This document shows, one piece after another, positions 61,410 to 63,891 of a stretch of DNA of 64,000 nucleotides; the stretch's first letter is position 1; every line of letters begins with the position of its first letter. The translations under genes and the position numbers were made by a program. The stretch is from Muscardinus avellanarius (Eukaryota > Chordata > Mammalia > Rodentia > Gliridae), in the NCBI GenBank assembly GCA_963383645.1, contig OY726565.1:29102966-29166965 (forward strand), in the 5' to 3' direction. The notes under the pieces are model-generated. The model was not told where the DNA came from. It did no database searches and saw only the letters and a list, made by a program, of their open reading frames with translations.

Positions 61410-62800
61410 TGGTACTGGGCTTCCTGGAAGCCCTTCAACCTCCAGGCTGACCTATTTTATACTTTTATTTGGAAACAGGGTCTCCTAAGCCAGCGTGCGC
61501 GGCTGACTTCGAACCTGCGCAATCCTCCTATCTCTACCTCCCAAGCTTGGGGATTACAAGCATGCGCCAACATGCCCAGCTTGGAAAATATTTTAATCCA
61601 AACATTCTTAAGGACAAGCAATAGGAAAAGGATGAAAATTTATAAGTTTTAATCATTAAAAAGTGACATATAGAAATGTGTGTGAGTACACACATAACAT
61701 GTTTGGCATACATGTATACATAGATTCAAGTATTGTTTTATGCTAGTCAAGTAGGATGTGGACCAGTGTGGGAATATGGAATGGTATAAAGTGTACACTT
61801 TGGCAGTTGATCTGAGCGTTGCTGCTCTTTTCCAGGAGGCATGCAGTTCTGGGTGTCCTCAGGGTCCGCGCTTTCTGAGTCCTGGCAGCCGCGCTCCCTG
61901 GATATTGAAGTTGCAGCCTACGTGTTGCTTTCACACTTCCAGCTGTCTCAGTTTCCCGAGGTCATCCCGACTATGAGATGGCTAAGCACACAAAGAAATA
62001 GCTTGGGAGGTTTTGCATCTACCCAGGTGAGAGATGAGTTGTCTGCCATCTTTAAACTAAACGCATATATATTTTAGGAAGCGTATTGTTGCTTTTTTTC
62101 CATGACTTCATAACATTACTTAGTTGAAAAGCTTAGTAACTTAAGTCAGAGGCTTAAGATACTAATTTTAGGGTGAGTGGCTGAAGGAGACACTTCCACT
62201 GATGCCATGCACATATTATCAGTGTCAATTTTAGTGTCATGTGTGCAGGAAGAGCCCGGGGAGGCTCACCCGGGCCATGTGGAAGTGTGTTCCTGCCACT
62301 CTCAGCCTCATTATGATGTGAGATTGCGGCATACCCACAAAAGTATATTAAACTATATTCATTTTAATTTTTTCTATCTGATCTTAATTGGAAGTAAGTC
62401 AGCTTTCCATCCATCTTAGCTTTTTTGCACCTGTGGAAAGTGATTAGGAGGAGACGCTCAGTGCCACGCAGCCAACATCCTCTGAGGCTTCTCTGTGCTT
62501 TAAGCCACGAGATTCAAAAATGAACTGGGCGAGTTCTACTCTCAAGGAGGGGAGGTGAACGCACAGTGGCCTCCCCCAACAGCAGTACGCCTTCGCAGCC
62601 TTGCTGTGTGCTTACACGCGCAATCACTTTTCTTCTCTCAACAGGACACCATTGTGGCCCTGAAGGCCCTGTCTGAGTCTGCAGCCATGATGAATACGGA
62701 AAGGACAAATATTCAAGTGACTGTGACGGGATCGAGCTCACAGAGTCCTGTGAAGTTCCTGATTGACACACAGAACCGCTTTGTCCTTCAGACAGCAGAG
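1864..62800 (+). CDS. CD109: CD109 molecule, partial gene (exons 7-28 of about 33)
   Basis: CD109 is a GPI-anchored cell-surface glycoprotein of the alpha-2-macroglobulin/C3/C4 family. It is known as a TGF-beta co-receptor that dampens signalling and as the carrier of the platelet Gov (HPA-15) alloantigen. Twenty-two exons here join in consistent phase into about 1,009 codons, roughly residues 230 to 1240 of about 1,445, without a stop. Family marks seen: the thioester motif PYGCGEQN in exon 23, hexapeptide VIHSEL in exon 25, A2M-domain start FPETWIW in exon 18, and many N-glycosylation sequons. Exon numbers follow recalled human structure. The gene continues past both window ends. Every intron is GT-AG and the frame is open throughout, so it looks functional. 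Most of the span is repeat-rich intron. Confidence 0.97.
1949..2957. other. intron 7 start, no gene seen
   Basis: Apart from short T-rich tracts I see no known repeat from 1949 to 2957. The open frames here (for example 2523-2897 minus) show no family resemblance. Confidence 0.5.
2958..2992 (-). ncRNA. possible U2 snRNA 5' end pseudogene fragment
   Basis: tacttgatcttagccaaa is the reverse complement of the conserved U2 segment that pairs with the branch site region. About 35 bp match the U2 5' end with several changes and one lost base. No promoter or rest of U2 is seen, so it is at most a dead retrocopy scrap. Confidence 0.35.
3238..3500 (-). mobile_element. B1-dID SINE with (TTTC)n tail
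   Basis: (TTTC)n (3238-3314) is the expanded A tail of the reverse SINE at 3315-3500. Confidence 0.75.
3690..3955 (+). mobile_element. old interspersed repeat related to 40085-40680
   Basis: accagagaagcagaagcagt, aggagttggtttatatgatt, ggcccacccacattgtctag share the order of the repeat at 40.1 kb. Diverged and cut by pyrimidine microsatellites at 3955. Confidence 0.45.
3953..4550 (-). mobile_element. pyrimidine microsatellites and stacked SINE pieces
   Basis: (CTTC)n then (CTTT)n (3953-4110), a 55-bp SINE end (4111-4166), (TTTA)n (4167-4230), a full reverse B1-dID (4230-4432) and a SINE B1-part fragment (4433-4550). Long Lys/Glu/Arg or Ser/Phe frames here are artefacts of the repeats. Confidence 0.8.
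4626..4840 (+). mobile_element. B1-dID SINE
   Basis: Young-looking copy starting gccgggcgtggtggtgcacg with an (AAAAAC)n tail. Confidence 0.85.
5442..5670 (-). mobile_element. (TG)n and B1-dID SINE
   Basis: (TG)n at 5442-5492 joined to a reverse SINE with the ggtttctggaagcccttcta tail type. Confidence 0.85.
5897..6085 (-). mobile_element. B1-dID SINE, old
   Basis: Reverse SINE (gtggtgctggggcttacacc to cattcatcgcctggtg), with an internal deletion. Confidence 0.7.
6110..6655 (+). mobile_element. L2 LINE fragment
   Basis: Pyrimidine-rich sequence with the L2 3' pattern (tgatgacccctaagcccata, tatctccatccttgattttt, cactagacatcttgctctga). Ancient and heavily diverged. Confidence 0.5.
6658..7125 (-). 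mobile_element. (GT)n and nested B1-dID SINEs
   Basis: An old reverse SINE (6704-6829, continuing 7057-7125) is split by a younger one (6830-7042). The younger copy is flanked by tgaagcYacctttct (6815-6829, 7043-7057). (GT)n at 6658-6704. Confidence 0.85.
7730..8440 (+). mobile_element. ancient L1 ORF2/3' segment inverted inside copy 1
   Basis: On the + strand this AT-rich stretch resembles the 3' part of old mammalian L1 ORF2 (aaagctacaataattgaaac, attggacccttacctaatcc, gcacaggcaacag), decayed by stops. It lies opposite to the surrounding young L1 and replaces its ORF2. The same piece with the same breakpoints occurs in copy 2, so it is part of the element and not a later insertion. Confidence 0.75.
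8445..9385 (-). CDS. L1 ORF1p-like reading frame in copy 1
   Basis: L1 ORF1p is the RNA-binding nucleic-acid chaperone of LINE-1. The frame opens with [18 protein letters not shown], shows a long coiled coil ([20 protein letters not shown], then [20 protein letters not shown]) and the RRM/C-terminal core ([44 protein letters not shown]). About 310 codons are open. Compared with copy 2, four bases near the stop are missing, so the frame reads on for some 60 codons into the inverted L1 piece and stops at 8258. Whether it is expressed cannot be told. Confidence 0.85.
10452..10650 (-). mobile_element. B1-dID SINE, old
   Basis: Reverse SINE, agcatttgggattgaatcca to ccaccatgcctggctg. Confidence 0.75.
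11303..12250 (+). mobile_element. cluster of + strand SINEs
   Basis: In order: two truncated copies (11303-11425, 11426-11556), a full B1-dID (11568-11793), an ID part (11805-11852), (AC)n(TC)n (11853-11898), a full copy (11902-12110) and a last ID part (12185-12240). All point the same way. Confidence 0.8.
12250..13250. other. intron 7 end, AT-rich unique sequence
   Basis: AT-rich sequence with short (TA) stretches near 13085-13125. Nothing recognisable. Confidence 0.5.
13253..13402 (+). mobile_element. B1-dID SINE, truncated
   Basis: caggtgtgatggcacacacc to tagctccagcggtagagccc, old. Confidence 0.7.
13544..13640 (+). CDS. CD109: CD109 exon 8
   Basis: This exon continues MG3: [15 protein letters not shown] is the standard macroglobulin-domain strand pattern. 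Acceptor is gatttttcag, donor gtaact. It encodes 32 codons after the one-base completion of Lys and ends in phase 0. It carries an NIT sequon. It follows an 11.6-kb intron that holds the first HAL1-like element. Confidence 0.93.
13902..14043 (+). CDS. CD109: CD109 exon 9
   Basis: This exon encodes the end of MG3, from [10 protein letters not shown] to the TVTESLTG stretch, with an NFS sequon. It is in phase 0 at the start and ends with one base (G) of a Gly codon completed in exon 10. The acceptor (ttttaaacaaaacag) has a poor polypyrimidine tract. The donor is gttcgt, also away from consensus. Frame and family match leave little doubt that the exon is real. Confidence 0.92.
14044..14750. other. 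intron 9, nothing recognised
   Basis: Unique sequence between exons 9 and 10. Confidence 0.5.
14751..14860 (+). CDS. CD109: CD109 exon 10
   Basis: This exon starts MG4: the residues run through [12 protein letters not shown] to SLNFTAT. Acceptor is ccccatatag, donor gtaagt. Two bases complete the split Gly codon, followed by 36 codons to phase 0. Two sequons (NAS, NFT) are visible. Confidence 0.93.
15166..15360 (-). mobile_element. B1-dID SINE
   Basis: Reverse SINE, gtagtactggggattgagcc to accaccatgcctggctta. Confidence 0.8.
15632..15856 (-). mobile_element. B1-dID SINE
   Basis: Reverse SINE with a 22-base T tract (15632-15652). Confidence 0.8.
16033..16270 (+). mobile_element. B1-dID SINE
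   Basis: Starts gctgggtgtggtggcgcatg, ends ttccatccttagtaccactc with an A-rich tail, then a T tract. Confidence 0.8.
16275..17500. other. intron 10, purine-rich stretch of unknown origin
   Basis: About 1.2 kb rich in G and A on the + strand (gggagggttggctttgggat, aaggtgctgagagagtacag). It reads like the body of an old dispersed mammalian repeat, but I cannot name it. Minus-strand open frames (16370-17164) follow from the skewed composition. Confidence 0.4.
17533..17757 (+). CDS. CD109: CD109 exon 11
   Basis: A 75-codon, phase 0/0 exon of MG4 that includes [15 protein letters not shown] and [17 protein letters not shown]. Acceptor is ttgccaactag, donor gtgcct, a slightly weak site. Three sequons (NNT, NYT, NSS) are present. 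The stretch [16 protein letters not shown] is a hydrophilic loop and is likely the most variable part of this exon. Confidence 0.94.
18040..18170 (-). mobile_element. short L1 3' end fragment
   Basis: ttttgttggtgcactgccat and the following ~100 bp match the reverse of the young L1 3'UTR in a more diverged form. A SINE lies immediately after it. Confidence 0.6.
18171..18335 (+). mobile_element. B1-dID SINE with classic ID part
   Basis: The ID part here (cagtggtggagcgcttgcct) is closer to the rodent ID consensus than the other copies, so it may be an old dimer. Confidence 0.7.
18626..19146 (-). mobile_element. two B1-dID SINEs
   Basis: Reverse copies at 18626-18828 and 18935-19146. A weak (GAAA)n lies at 19236-19285. 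Confidence 0.8.
19386..19487 (+). CDS. CD109: CD109 exon 12
   Basis: A 34-codon exon, phase 0/0, ending in [17 protein letters not shown], the linker from MG4 into MG5. Acceptor is ctttcttttgttatag, donor gtaaga. Only a 90-bp intron separates it from exon 13. Confidence 0.94.
19578..19640 (+). CDS. CD109: CD109 exon 13
   Basis: A short 21-codon exon ([12 protein letters not shown]...), phase 0/0, opening the MG5 region that precedes the bait region in this family. Acceptor is ttattattttctag, donor gtaatc. The intron before it is 90 bp, the shortest in the window. Confidence 0.93.
19680..19830 (-). mobile_element. short L1 3' end fragment
   Basis: tattgttagtgcattgtgat followed by C-rich sequence is the reverse of a diverged L1 3'UTR, 5' truncated to about 150 bp. 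Confidence 0.55.
20036..20890 (+). mobile_element. three + strand SINEs and (AC)n
   Basis: Copies at 20036-20228 (with (AC)n 20230-20275), 20353-20535 (B1 part shortened) and 20714-20890. They fill intron 13 just upstream of exon 14. Confidence 0.8.
20959..21135 (+). CDS. CD109: CD109 exon 14
   Basis: A 59-codon exon, phase 0/0, completing MG5. It shows [31 protein letters not shown] and DVLKIPVQL, which match the pre-bait (A2M_N_2 type) domain pattern. It has one NST sequon and one Cys. The acceptor has a long T tract (attttttttttcag). Donor is gtaaga. Confidence 0.95.
21210..21412 (-). mobile_element. young B1-dID SINE
   Basis: Flanked by a 19-bp perfect duplication aaaaatataagatttcttt (21191-21209, 21413-21431). 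Ends in ccaccacgcccggc. Confidence 0.9.
21622..21800 (-). mobile_element. young B1-dID SINE
   Basis: Same subfamily as the previous copy, flanked by aggacattttat (about 21608-21619, 21801-21812). Confidence 0.85.
21813..22530. other. intron 14, unique sequence
   Basis: No repeat or gene recognised between SINEs. Confidence 0.5.
22537..22922 (+). mobile_element. two SINEs in tandem
   Basis: An older B1-dID (22537-22706) with a young one (22707-22922) inserted at its 3' end, with a (CCA)n then A tail. Confidence 0.85.
22923..25055. other. intron 14 end, mostly unique
   Basis: Except for the SINE pair at 23748-24183 and a T tract at 23540-23564, nothing recognised. Confidence 0.5.
23748..24183 (+). 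mobile_element. two SINEs at one target site
   Basis: Copies at 23748-23940 and 23955-24183. The target aaaaggtcagagaa occurs three times (23734, 23941, 24184). Confidence 0.88.
25056..25208 (+). CDS. CD109: CD109 exon 15
   Basis: A 51-codon exon, phase 0/0, encoding the start of MG6 with the family signature [13 protein letters not shown]. The corresponding motif in A2M and C3 is the strand just before the bait region. Acceptor is actttctttcttag, donor gtgagt. An NTS sequon is present. Confidence 0.95.
25945..26115 (-). mobile_element. B1-dID SINE, old
   Basis: Decayed reverse copy ending ccatcatgactggctt. Confidence 0.6.
27583..27775 (-). mobile_element. B1-dID SINE, old
   Basis: Reverse copy, gtagtggggattgaccttag to ctacctttcctggc. 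Confidence 0.75.
28108..28182 (+). CDS. CD109: CD109 exon 16
   Basis: A 25-codon exon, phase 0/0 ([15 protein letters not shown]...), leading from MG6 toward the bait region. Acceptor is tatcttctttgtag, donor gtatgc. Confidence 0.93.
28368..28826 (-). mobile_element. two SINEs and (AC)n in intron 16
   Basis: A reverse copy (28368-28562) and a forward copy (28591-28782) form an inverted pair with 28 bp between them. (AC)n follows at 28782-28824. Confidence 0.8.
28925..29000. repeat. (TG)n then (GA)n
   Basis: Simple repeat about 120 bp upstream of exon 17. Confidence 0.9.
29123..29183 (+). CDS. CD109: CD109 exon 17
   Basis: A 61-bp exon ([20 protein letters not shown]) ending with one base of a Tyr codon completed in exon 18. 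Acceptor is atttttttatag, donor gtaagt. The Cys and the LWVLTDA strand match the family. The start of the bait-region insertion follows. Confidence 0.92.
29313..29512 (-). mobile_element. B1-dID SINE
   Basis: Reverse copy, tctggggttggaacccaggg to caccacgcccagct. Confidence 0.8.
30051..30235 (+). mobile_element. B1-dID SINE
   Basis: Forward copy, actaggcgtggtggtgcaca, A-rich tail at 30228. Confidence 0.75.
30660..31240 (+). mobile_element. Tigger-like non-autonomous DNA transposon, split
   Basis: Left end ttatccgtggattcaaccaa and right end ggtcctggaattggtcctcg ... gatacagatgcatgattgta match the MER8/MER2-type (TcMar-Tigger) pattern with TA at the edges. It is split by (GT)n and a B1-dID SINE (30856-31102). 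Confidence 0.65.
30856..31102 (-). mobile_element. (GT)n and B1-dID SINE inside the Tigger-like element
   Basis: (GT)n 30856-30905 and a reverse copy 30906-31102. Confidence 0.75.
31469..31600 (+). mobile_element. B1 part of a SINE
   Basis: Only the B1-like part remains, ending gaccctgtttcaaaacaa; the ID part is missing. Confidence 0.7.
32165..32363 (-). mobile_element. B1-dID SINE, old
   Basis: Reverse copy, ttggtactgaggattgaacc to taccacacctggctc. Confidence 0.75.
32400..32870 (+). mobile_element. probable L2 LINE fragment
   Basis: Weak L2 3' pattern: cttgtgtggaatgttctttt and tgtatccttggcacttacta. Diverged; could be partly unique sequence. Confidence 0.4.
33394..33535 (+). CDS. CD109: CD109 exon 18 (bait region, start of A2M domain)
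   Basis: This exon spans the acidic bait-like segment ([12 protein letters not shown]...), then [17 protein letters not shown], where FPETWIW marks the start of the family's A2M (Pfam PF00207) domain. Phase 1 in, phase 2 out (GG|A). Acceptor is gtttatttttag, donor gtaaga. The bait region is the part cut by proteases in A2M relatives. Confidence 0.94.
34433..34550 (+). CDS. CD109: CD109 exon 19
   Basis: This exon encodes [18 protein letters not shown] followed by [20 protein letters not shown] of the A2M domain. The base completing Gly is followed by TCC (Ser, 34434-34436), the position that corresponds to the human HPA-15 (Gov) Ser/Tyr polymorphism in exon 19. Acceptor is ttgttgatttcag, donor gtagct. 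Confidence 0.95.
35925..36130 (+). mobile_element. MIR SINE
   Basis: tggcatcagacaggttggga, ctgaccttcagttttctata, taatgattaagtgaaataat and ggcacttaatatagtg follow MIR order. Confidence 0.65.
36317..36430 (+). CDS. CD109: CD109 exon 20
   Basis: A 38-codon exon, phase 0/0: [20 protein letters not shown] then [18 protein letters not shown]. This is the conserved core of the A2M/MG7 domain; 'PYSVIRGE' is strongly conserved from complement to CD109. Acceptor is ttgttctttccag, donor gtaatg. Confidence 0.96.
36787..36988 (+). mobile_element. young B1-dID SINE in intron 20
   Basis: Flanked by a perfect 17-bp duplication aaagacttggcttgaag (36770-36786, 36989-37005). Confidence 0.88.
37275..37425 (-). 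mobile_element. single ID element
   Basis: Reverse ID (gctggggatcaaacccaggg, accattgagctagacccc) with an (AAAT)n tail and no B1 part. Confidence 0.7.
37440..37645 (+). mobile_element. MIR SINE
   Basis: agcatggtacagcttaacaa, agatctagagtcagaaggct and the end (taaggcctaggtaaatgcta) follow the MIR order. Diverged, shared by all mammals. Confidence 0.6.
37657..38259 (+). mobile_element. L1-tailed retroposon with unrecognised body
   Basis: The last ~165 bp (38095-38259) is the young L1 3'UTR (aagcatgggattgagggagg ... caatgcaccaataaaaa) with an A tail. The 440 bp before it is not L1 sequence I recognise. It contains an open frame (37642-38055, 138 codons), and its start lies right after an old MIR. 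A possible short duplication (ctttggca, 37650-37657 and 38265-38272) is too short to be proof. The 5' edge is therefore uncertain. Confidence 0.55.
38288..38506 (+). CDS. CD109: CD109 exon 21
   Basis: A 73-codon exon, phase 0/0, finishing MG7 and entering the CUB region. It includes [19 protein letters not shown] and [12 protein letters not shown]. Acceptor is cttttttcccttccag, donor gtaaat. An L1-tailed retroposon ends about 29 bp upstream of this exon. Confidence 0.96.
38507..39260. other. intron 21, unique sequence
   Basis: No repeat recognised. The intron is only 754 bp. Confidence 0.5.
39261..39405 (+). CDS. CD109: CD109 exon 22
   Basis: This exon encodes [16 protein letters not shown] and [17 protein letters not shown], the first CUB-type segment before the thioester domain. 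Phase 0 in; ends with the G of a split Gly codon. Acceptor is ccttcttttcaatag, donor gtaaga. Confidence 0.95.
39580..39745 (+). mobile_element. MER5-like hAT element
   Basis: gtgaatcacgcagggatctt, aaaagcaaattctgattgag, ttttaacgggttccaggtga and ccttgagcagcaag resemble MER5A (hAT-Charlie). Confidence 0.6.
39805..39980 (+). mobile_element. second MER5-like hAT element
   Basis: A more diverged copy: aggatcagaatcttctatga, tgggctctactctaaaacta, tgtgattctgataaccaagg. Confidence 0.5.
40085..40680 (+). mobile_element. old mammalian interspersed repeat, family not named
   Basis: Starts ggttccagagaaatagaccc, has gctggagaccaaggaaagcc and ttgttctattcaagcccctc, and ends gttgatacataaagttaacc. I know this pattern as a common dispersed mammalian repeat but cannot assign its name. 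A SINE piece (40360-40470) is inserted in it. A related copy lies at 3690-3955. Confidence 0.5.
40935..41035 (-). mobile_element. short L1 3' fragment
   Basis: About 100 bp nearly matching 42485-42575 of the larger L1 (tcatctgttgatgggtacct, gcagtcaatgtgcctatgtg), followed by a scrap of SINE. Confidence 0.65.
41080..41780. other. intron 22 part, AT-rich unique sequence
   Basis: Nothing recognised before the L1 begins. Confidence 0.5.
42746..43004 (-). mobile_element. (ATGT)n and B1-dID SINE inside L1
   Basis: (ATGT)n 42749-42790, (TTTA) then reverse SINE 42801-43004, inserted in the L1 of intron 22. Confidence 0.8.
43424..44437 (-). mobile_element. SVA-like composite retroposon: GC-rich VNTR + L1 3' tail
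   Basis: Inserted in an old L1 and flanked by a 14-bp duplication gggYcaatatttta (43410-43423 and 44438-44451, one mismatch). On the minus strand it has, in order: about 590 bp of GC-rich tandem repeats (44437-43850), about 270 bp of unrecognised sequence (43850-43600) with a ccaatcag box, about 140 bp of the young L1 3'UTR ending tgcaccaataaaa, and an A-rich (TAAAA)n tail. No ORF of note. The plan resembles hominoid SVA but the parts are unrelated. Confidence 0.8.
43850..44437. repeat. GC-rich tandem repeat, about 6 x 98-bp dimers
   Basis: Alternating half-units of about 50 bp, one starting ggccccggcaccggcctaac and the other ggccccagcaccggccttgc, repeat about six times. Half-units differ from one another by a few bases. 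CpG content is high against an AT-rich background. Confidence 0.85.
44946..45122 (+). CDS. CD109: CD109 exon 23 (thioester motif)
   Basis: This exon starts the thioester domain (TED) and carries [17 protein letters not shown]. In this family the Cys and the Gln three residues on form the internal thioester that can couple covalently to targets. Both residues are intact here. Phase 2 in, phase 1 out. Acceptor is gtgccttgtgcttgcag, donor gtaagc. It lies about 200 bp downstream of an old L1. Confidence 0.97.
45257..45625 (-). mobile_element. nested B1-dID SINEs
   Basis: A young reverse copy (45322-45502) split an older one (45257-45321 and 45514-45625), with duplication ctaatttttta (45311-45321, 45503-45513). 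Confidence 0.85.
46085..46310 (-). mobile_element. MIR SINE
   Basis: The reverse MIR pattern is visible: aagatgaagggcaggcacag, gttaactaattgaccagggt, gagctgggattggaaccc. Confidence 0.6.
46390..46965 (+). mobile_element. L2 LINE 3' end
   Basis: Reads like the L2 3' end: agatttctccatggctggct, tttcctcagagtggccttct, then gtacctcagtaaatacccaa and ggaggagtgaattg near the end. The open frames inside it are by-products. Confidence 0.65.
47080..47760 (-). mobile_element. L1 ORF2 3' fragment
   Basis: Reverse orientation L1: aatccattcatctgttgatg, ttgcaatcccatcaacagtg, gattgccattctaaatgggg, and ctcattctgtgggctctctt are all standard ORF2 3' landmarks. Many frame breaks. Confidence 0.8.
47760..48500. other. 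intron 23 part, unique sequence
   Basis: No repeat or gene recognised. Confidence 0.5.
48505..48672 (-). mobile_element. B1-dID SINE, old
   Basis: Reverse copy, ttggtacgagggattgaacc to gcactgtgcccagct. Confidence 0.7.
48944..49022 (-). mobile_element. single ID-like element
   Basis: ttggtgctggggatcaaacc then ctctacccctgagctgctcc; tRNA-Ala-type promoter boxes are recognisable in reverse. Confidence 0.6.
49286..49756 (+). mobile_element. two forward B1-dID SINEs
   Basis: Copies at 49286-49490 and 49536-49756. The second has a perfect duplication aaaagcagtactct (49522-49535, 49757-49770). Confidence 0.85.
49770..50815. other. intron 23 part, unique sequence
   Basis: Nothing recognised except an (aataagtaat)-type imperfect repeat at 50660-50750. 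Confidence 0.5.
50815..51037 (-). mobile_element. (GT)n and B1-dID SINE
   Basis: (GT)n 50815-50859, reverse SINE 50867-51037. Confidence 0.8.
51080..51700 (-). mobile_element. old L1 3' fragment
   Basis: Decayed L1M-like sequence in reverse orientation (aaacaatgctgtgacaaagc, taggttcccggaagtgaggt, tattgggttaaaggataaag). It abuts the insertion site of HAL1-like copy 2. Confidence 0.6.
52923..53838 (-). pseudogene. L1 ORF1 in copy 2, broken by two frameshifts
   Basis: The same ORF1 as in copy 1, but two single-base losses (near 53650 and near 53388) split it into three frames: 53838-53620, 53614-53303 and 53294-52923. The last piece ends with a proper stop after HPTDN at the junction with the inverted L1 segment. 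This shows where the element's ORF1 normally ends. The copy is non-coding. Confidence 0.85.
54376..54444. repeat. 3 x 23-bp tandem repeat in L1 5'UTR (YY1-like cores)
   Basis: Three exact 23-bp units beginning gctgccgccggcagtatggc (54376, 54399, 54422). Each holds 'agtatggcg', the reverse of a CGCCATnnT-type YY1 core. Copy 1 has only one such unit at about 9908-9925. YY1 sites near the 5' end are known to set the start of human L1 transcripts. Confidence 0.7.
54609..54630 (-). promoter_or_regulatory. conserved 9-bp stem hairpin near the L1 5' end
   Basis: AGCGGGGCT - 4-base loop - AGCCCCGCT forms a perfect 9-bp stem about 25 bases from the 5' end of the element. It is identical in copy 1 (10085-10106). 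In copy 2, the sequence just outside it (gccatcttcc, 54641-54650) reads ggaagatggc on the minus strand, a YY1-type site like that at position 13-21 of human L1. Its role is unknown. Confidence 0.6.
54745..54915 (-). mobile_element. B1-dID SINE, partial
   Basis: Reverse copy with the B1 end missing, next to HAL1-like copy 2. Confidence 0.65.
55060..55280 (+). mobile_element. MIR SINE
   Basis: ggctttggagccaattaggc, ctgcctcatcatctgcataa, ggggataataagagcatcaa and cttgaacagttctagtgctt follow MIR order. Confidence 0.6.
55300..55480 (-). mobile_element. B1-dID SINE, old
   Basis: Reverse copy, gaagcactggggatggaagc to the decayed end near 55480. Confidence 0.7.
56237..56865. mobile_element. three SINEs stacked at one target
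   Basis: Forward copy 56237-56422, reverse copies 56448-56662 and 56680-56860. Target copies of (aataat)gctaatatgc(tttattt) at 56219, 56423 and 56663 bracket the first two. Confidence 0.85.
57139..57220 (+). CDS. CD109: CD109 exon 24
   Basis: An 82-bp exon of the TED ([18 protein letters not shown]...), phase 2 in and phase 2 out (TG|G, Trp). Acceptor is tgtttttatgtcttcag, donor gtaagt. It follows a 12-kb intron full of retroposons, including the second HAL1-like element. Confidence 0.95.
57221..57746. other. intron 24 start, unique sequence
   Basis: No repeat recognised before the L1 3' end at 57760. Confidence 0.5.
57760..58156 (+). mobile_element. 5'-truncated L1 3' end
   Basis: Starts in the end of ORF2 (agtggatagaactggagaac, atgctaagtgagattagtca), passes through the G-rich 3'UTR, and ends with caatgcaccaataaaaag and an A tail. 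Flanked by a 13-bp duplication ataattaggctgg (57747-57759 and 58157-58169). It shows the ordinary, contiguous structure of the young L1 3' end and serves as a reference for the composite elements. Confidence 0.9.
58437..58665 (+). CDS. CD109: CD109 exon 25 (TED, VIHSEL hexapeptide)
   Basis: This 229-bp exon encodes the alpha-helical TED core: [19 protein letters not shown], then [17 protein letters not shown], then [11 protein letters not shown]. The hexapeptide with His is the element that in CD109 and C4B-type members steers thioester reactivity toward hydroxyl groups; the His is present. One base completes Trp; ends in phase 0. Acceptor is ccttttcaccaag, donor gtactt. Confidence 0.96.
58975..59430. 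mobile_element. inverted pair of SINEs
   Basis: Reverse copy 58975-59190 and forward copy 59227-59430, about 36 bp apart, in intron 25. Confidence 0.8.
59704..59911 (-). mobile_element. young B1-dID SINE
   Basis: Perfect 16-bp duplication gagaaatatttttctt (59688-59703, 59912-59927). The segment 'ggctacactcccaga' is partly doubled inside it. Confidence 0.88.
60228..60393 (+). CDS. CD109: CD109 exon 26
   Basis: A TED exon of 55 codons plus one base: [33 protein letters not shown], ending RAEQE. Acceptor is tatcttttctcccaag, donor gtaatg. It carries an NYT sequon. The repeated helix pairs fit the alpha6/alpha6 barrel of TED folds. Confidence 0.95.
60394..61338. other. intron 26, unique sequence
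   Basis: No repeat or gene recognised in about 940 bp. Confidence 0.5.
61339..61581 (-). mobile_element. (TA)n and B1-dID SINE
   Basis: About 34 TA units (61339-61407) join a reverse SINE (61408-61581). The long TA array may be unstable in length. Confidence 0.85.
61836..62026 (+). CDS. CD109: CD109 exon 27
   Basis: A 191-bp TED exon: [28 protein letters not shown] and [11 protein letters not shown], the last a well-conserved family motif. Phase 2 in (completing Gly), phase 0 out. Acceptor is gctgctcttttccag, donor gtgaga. Confidence 0.95.
62027..62644. other. intron 27, unique sequence
   Basis: A 618-bp intron with no recognised repeat. Confidence 0.5.
62645..62800 (+). CDS. CD109: CD109 exon 28
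   Basis: A 52-codon exon, phase 0/0: [16 protein letters not shown] (last TED helices), then [17 protein letters not shown] (return to the CUB beta-strands). Acceptor is ttcttctctcaacag, donor gtgtgg. It is the last coding exon in the window. The receptor-binding domain, furin site and GPI signal must follow downstream. Confidence 0.95.
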
Positions 62801-62935
62801 GTGTGGACGAGGGGTGGTTATTTAAAAGTCTGTGTAGATGATATTGGAATACTGCTTTATTATCTACTGACTTCAACAAACACTTGTTCTCAGACCTCTG
62901 CAGAGAGGTGGGAGTGTGGTGCCCTCCTTTGGTTC

Positions 62936-63608
62936 AAGCTATACTCCCAGACCTATTTTATATTTTATATGGAAACAGGGTCTCACTAAGTTGCTGAGAG
63001 CCTCACTAAGTAGCTGAGGCTGGCTTCGAACCTGTGCGATCCTCCTGTCTCAGCCTCCCAAGTGCGCCACCACGCCCGGCAGAATAAATACACTTTGAGC
63101 ACTTCCTCATAAGCACTGTGTTAGGTTACCTTATTGTATTTACTTTTTTTTTTTTTTCTGGTACTGGGGATGGAACCCAGGGCATTCTACCTCCGAGCTA
63201 CATCCCCAGCCCTATTTTTTTATTCTTTATTTTGAAATAGGCTTTCACTGAGTTGCAAAGGGCCTCGGTAAGTAGCTGAGGCTGGCTACGAACCACGATC
63301 CTCCAGTCTCCGCCTCTTGAATGCTGGGATTACAATTGTGTGCCACTGCCGGGCTCTGTATTTACTTTTCAAACCGACTCTAAGATAAGTACTTTTTTGT
63401 GGCACTAGGAATTAAGGGGAGCTACACCCCCTCCGAGCTATACCCCTGCCCCTATTTTATTTTTATTTTGAAACAGAGTCTCCTTAGGTTGACGAGAGTC
63501 TCACTCCTTGCTGAGGCTGTCCTCAAACCTACAATCCTCCTGTCTTAGCCTCCCAAGTACTTGGATTACAGGTGAGCACTGCCACTCCCAGCTTAGATAA
63601 GTACTTTA
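62936..63608 (-). mobile_element. three reverse SINEs after exon 28
   Basis: Copies at 62936-63083 (with inner deletion), 63148-63356 (duplication tgtatttactttt at 63135 and 63357) and 63396-63593 (duplication agataagtactttt-like at about 63382 and 63595). Confidence 0.82.
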
Positions 63609-63679
63609 ATTGCTATAGTATATGGGAGAAAACTGAGCCTGGGAGAGAGTAGTAACTTATAATTATTAATACATATTAA

Positions 63680-63845
63680 TTATGAAAATTAATGGGTTTC
63701 ACTGTGGCATTTCTGTGTATGTATATACTGAGCTTTGATCATGTTTTTCTTCCTTTCTTTTACCACCTCCTGCTCCCTCTCCCCTGATGCCCACCCAATC
63801 CCTGATAGTTATATTCTACCTTTTAGGTCACCTTTTTCCTTTAGC

Positions 63846-63891
<46 letters not shown>
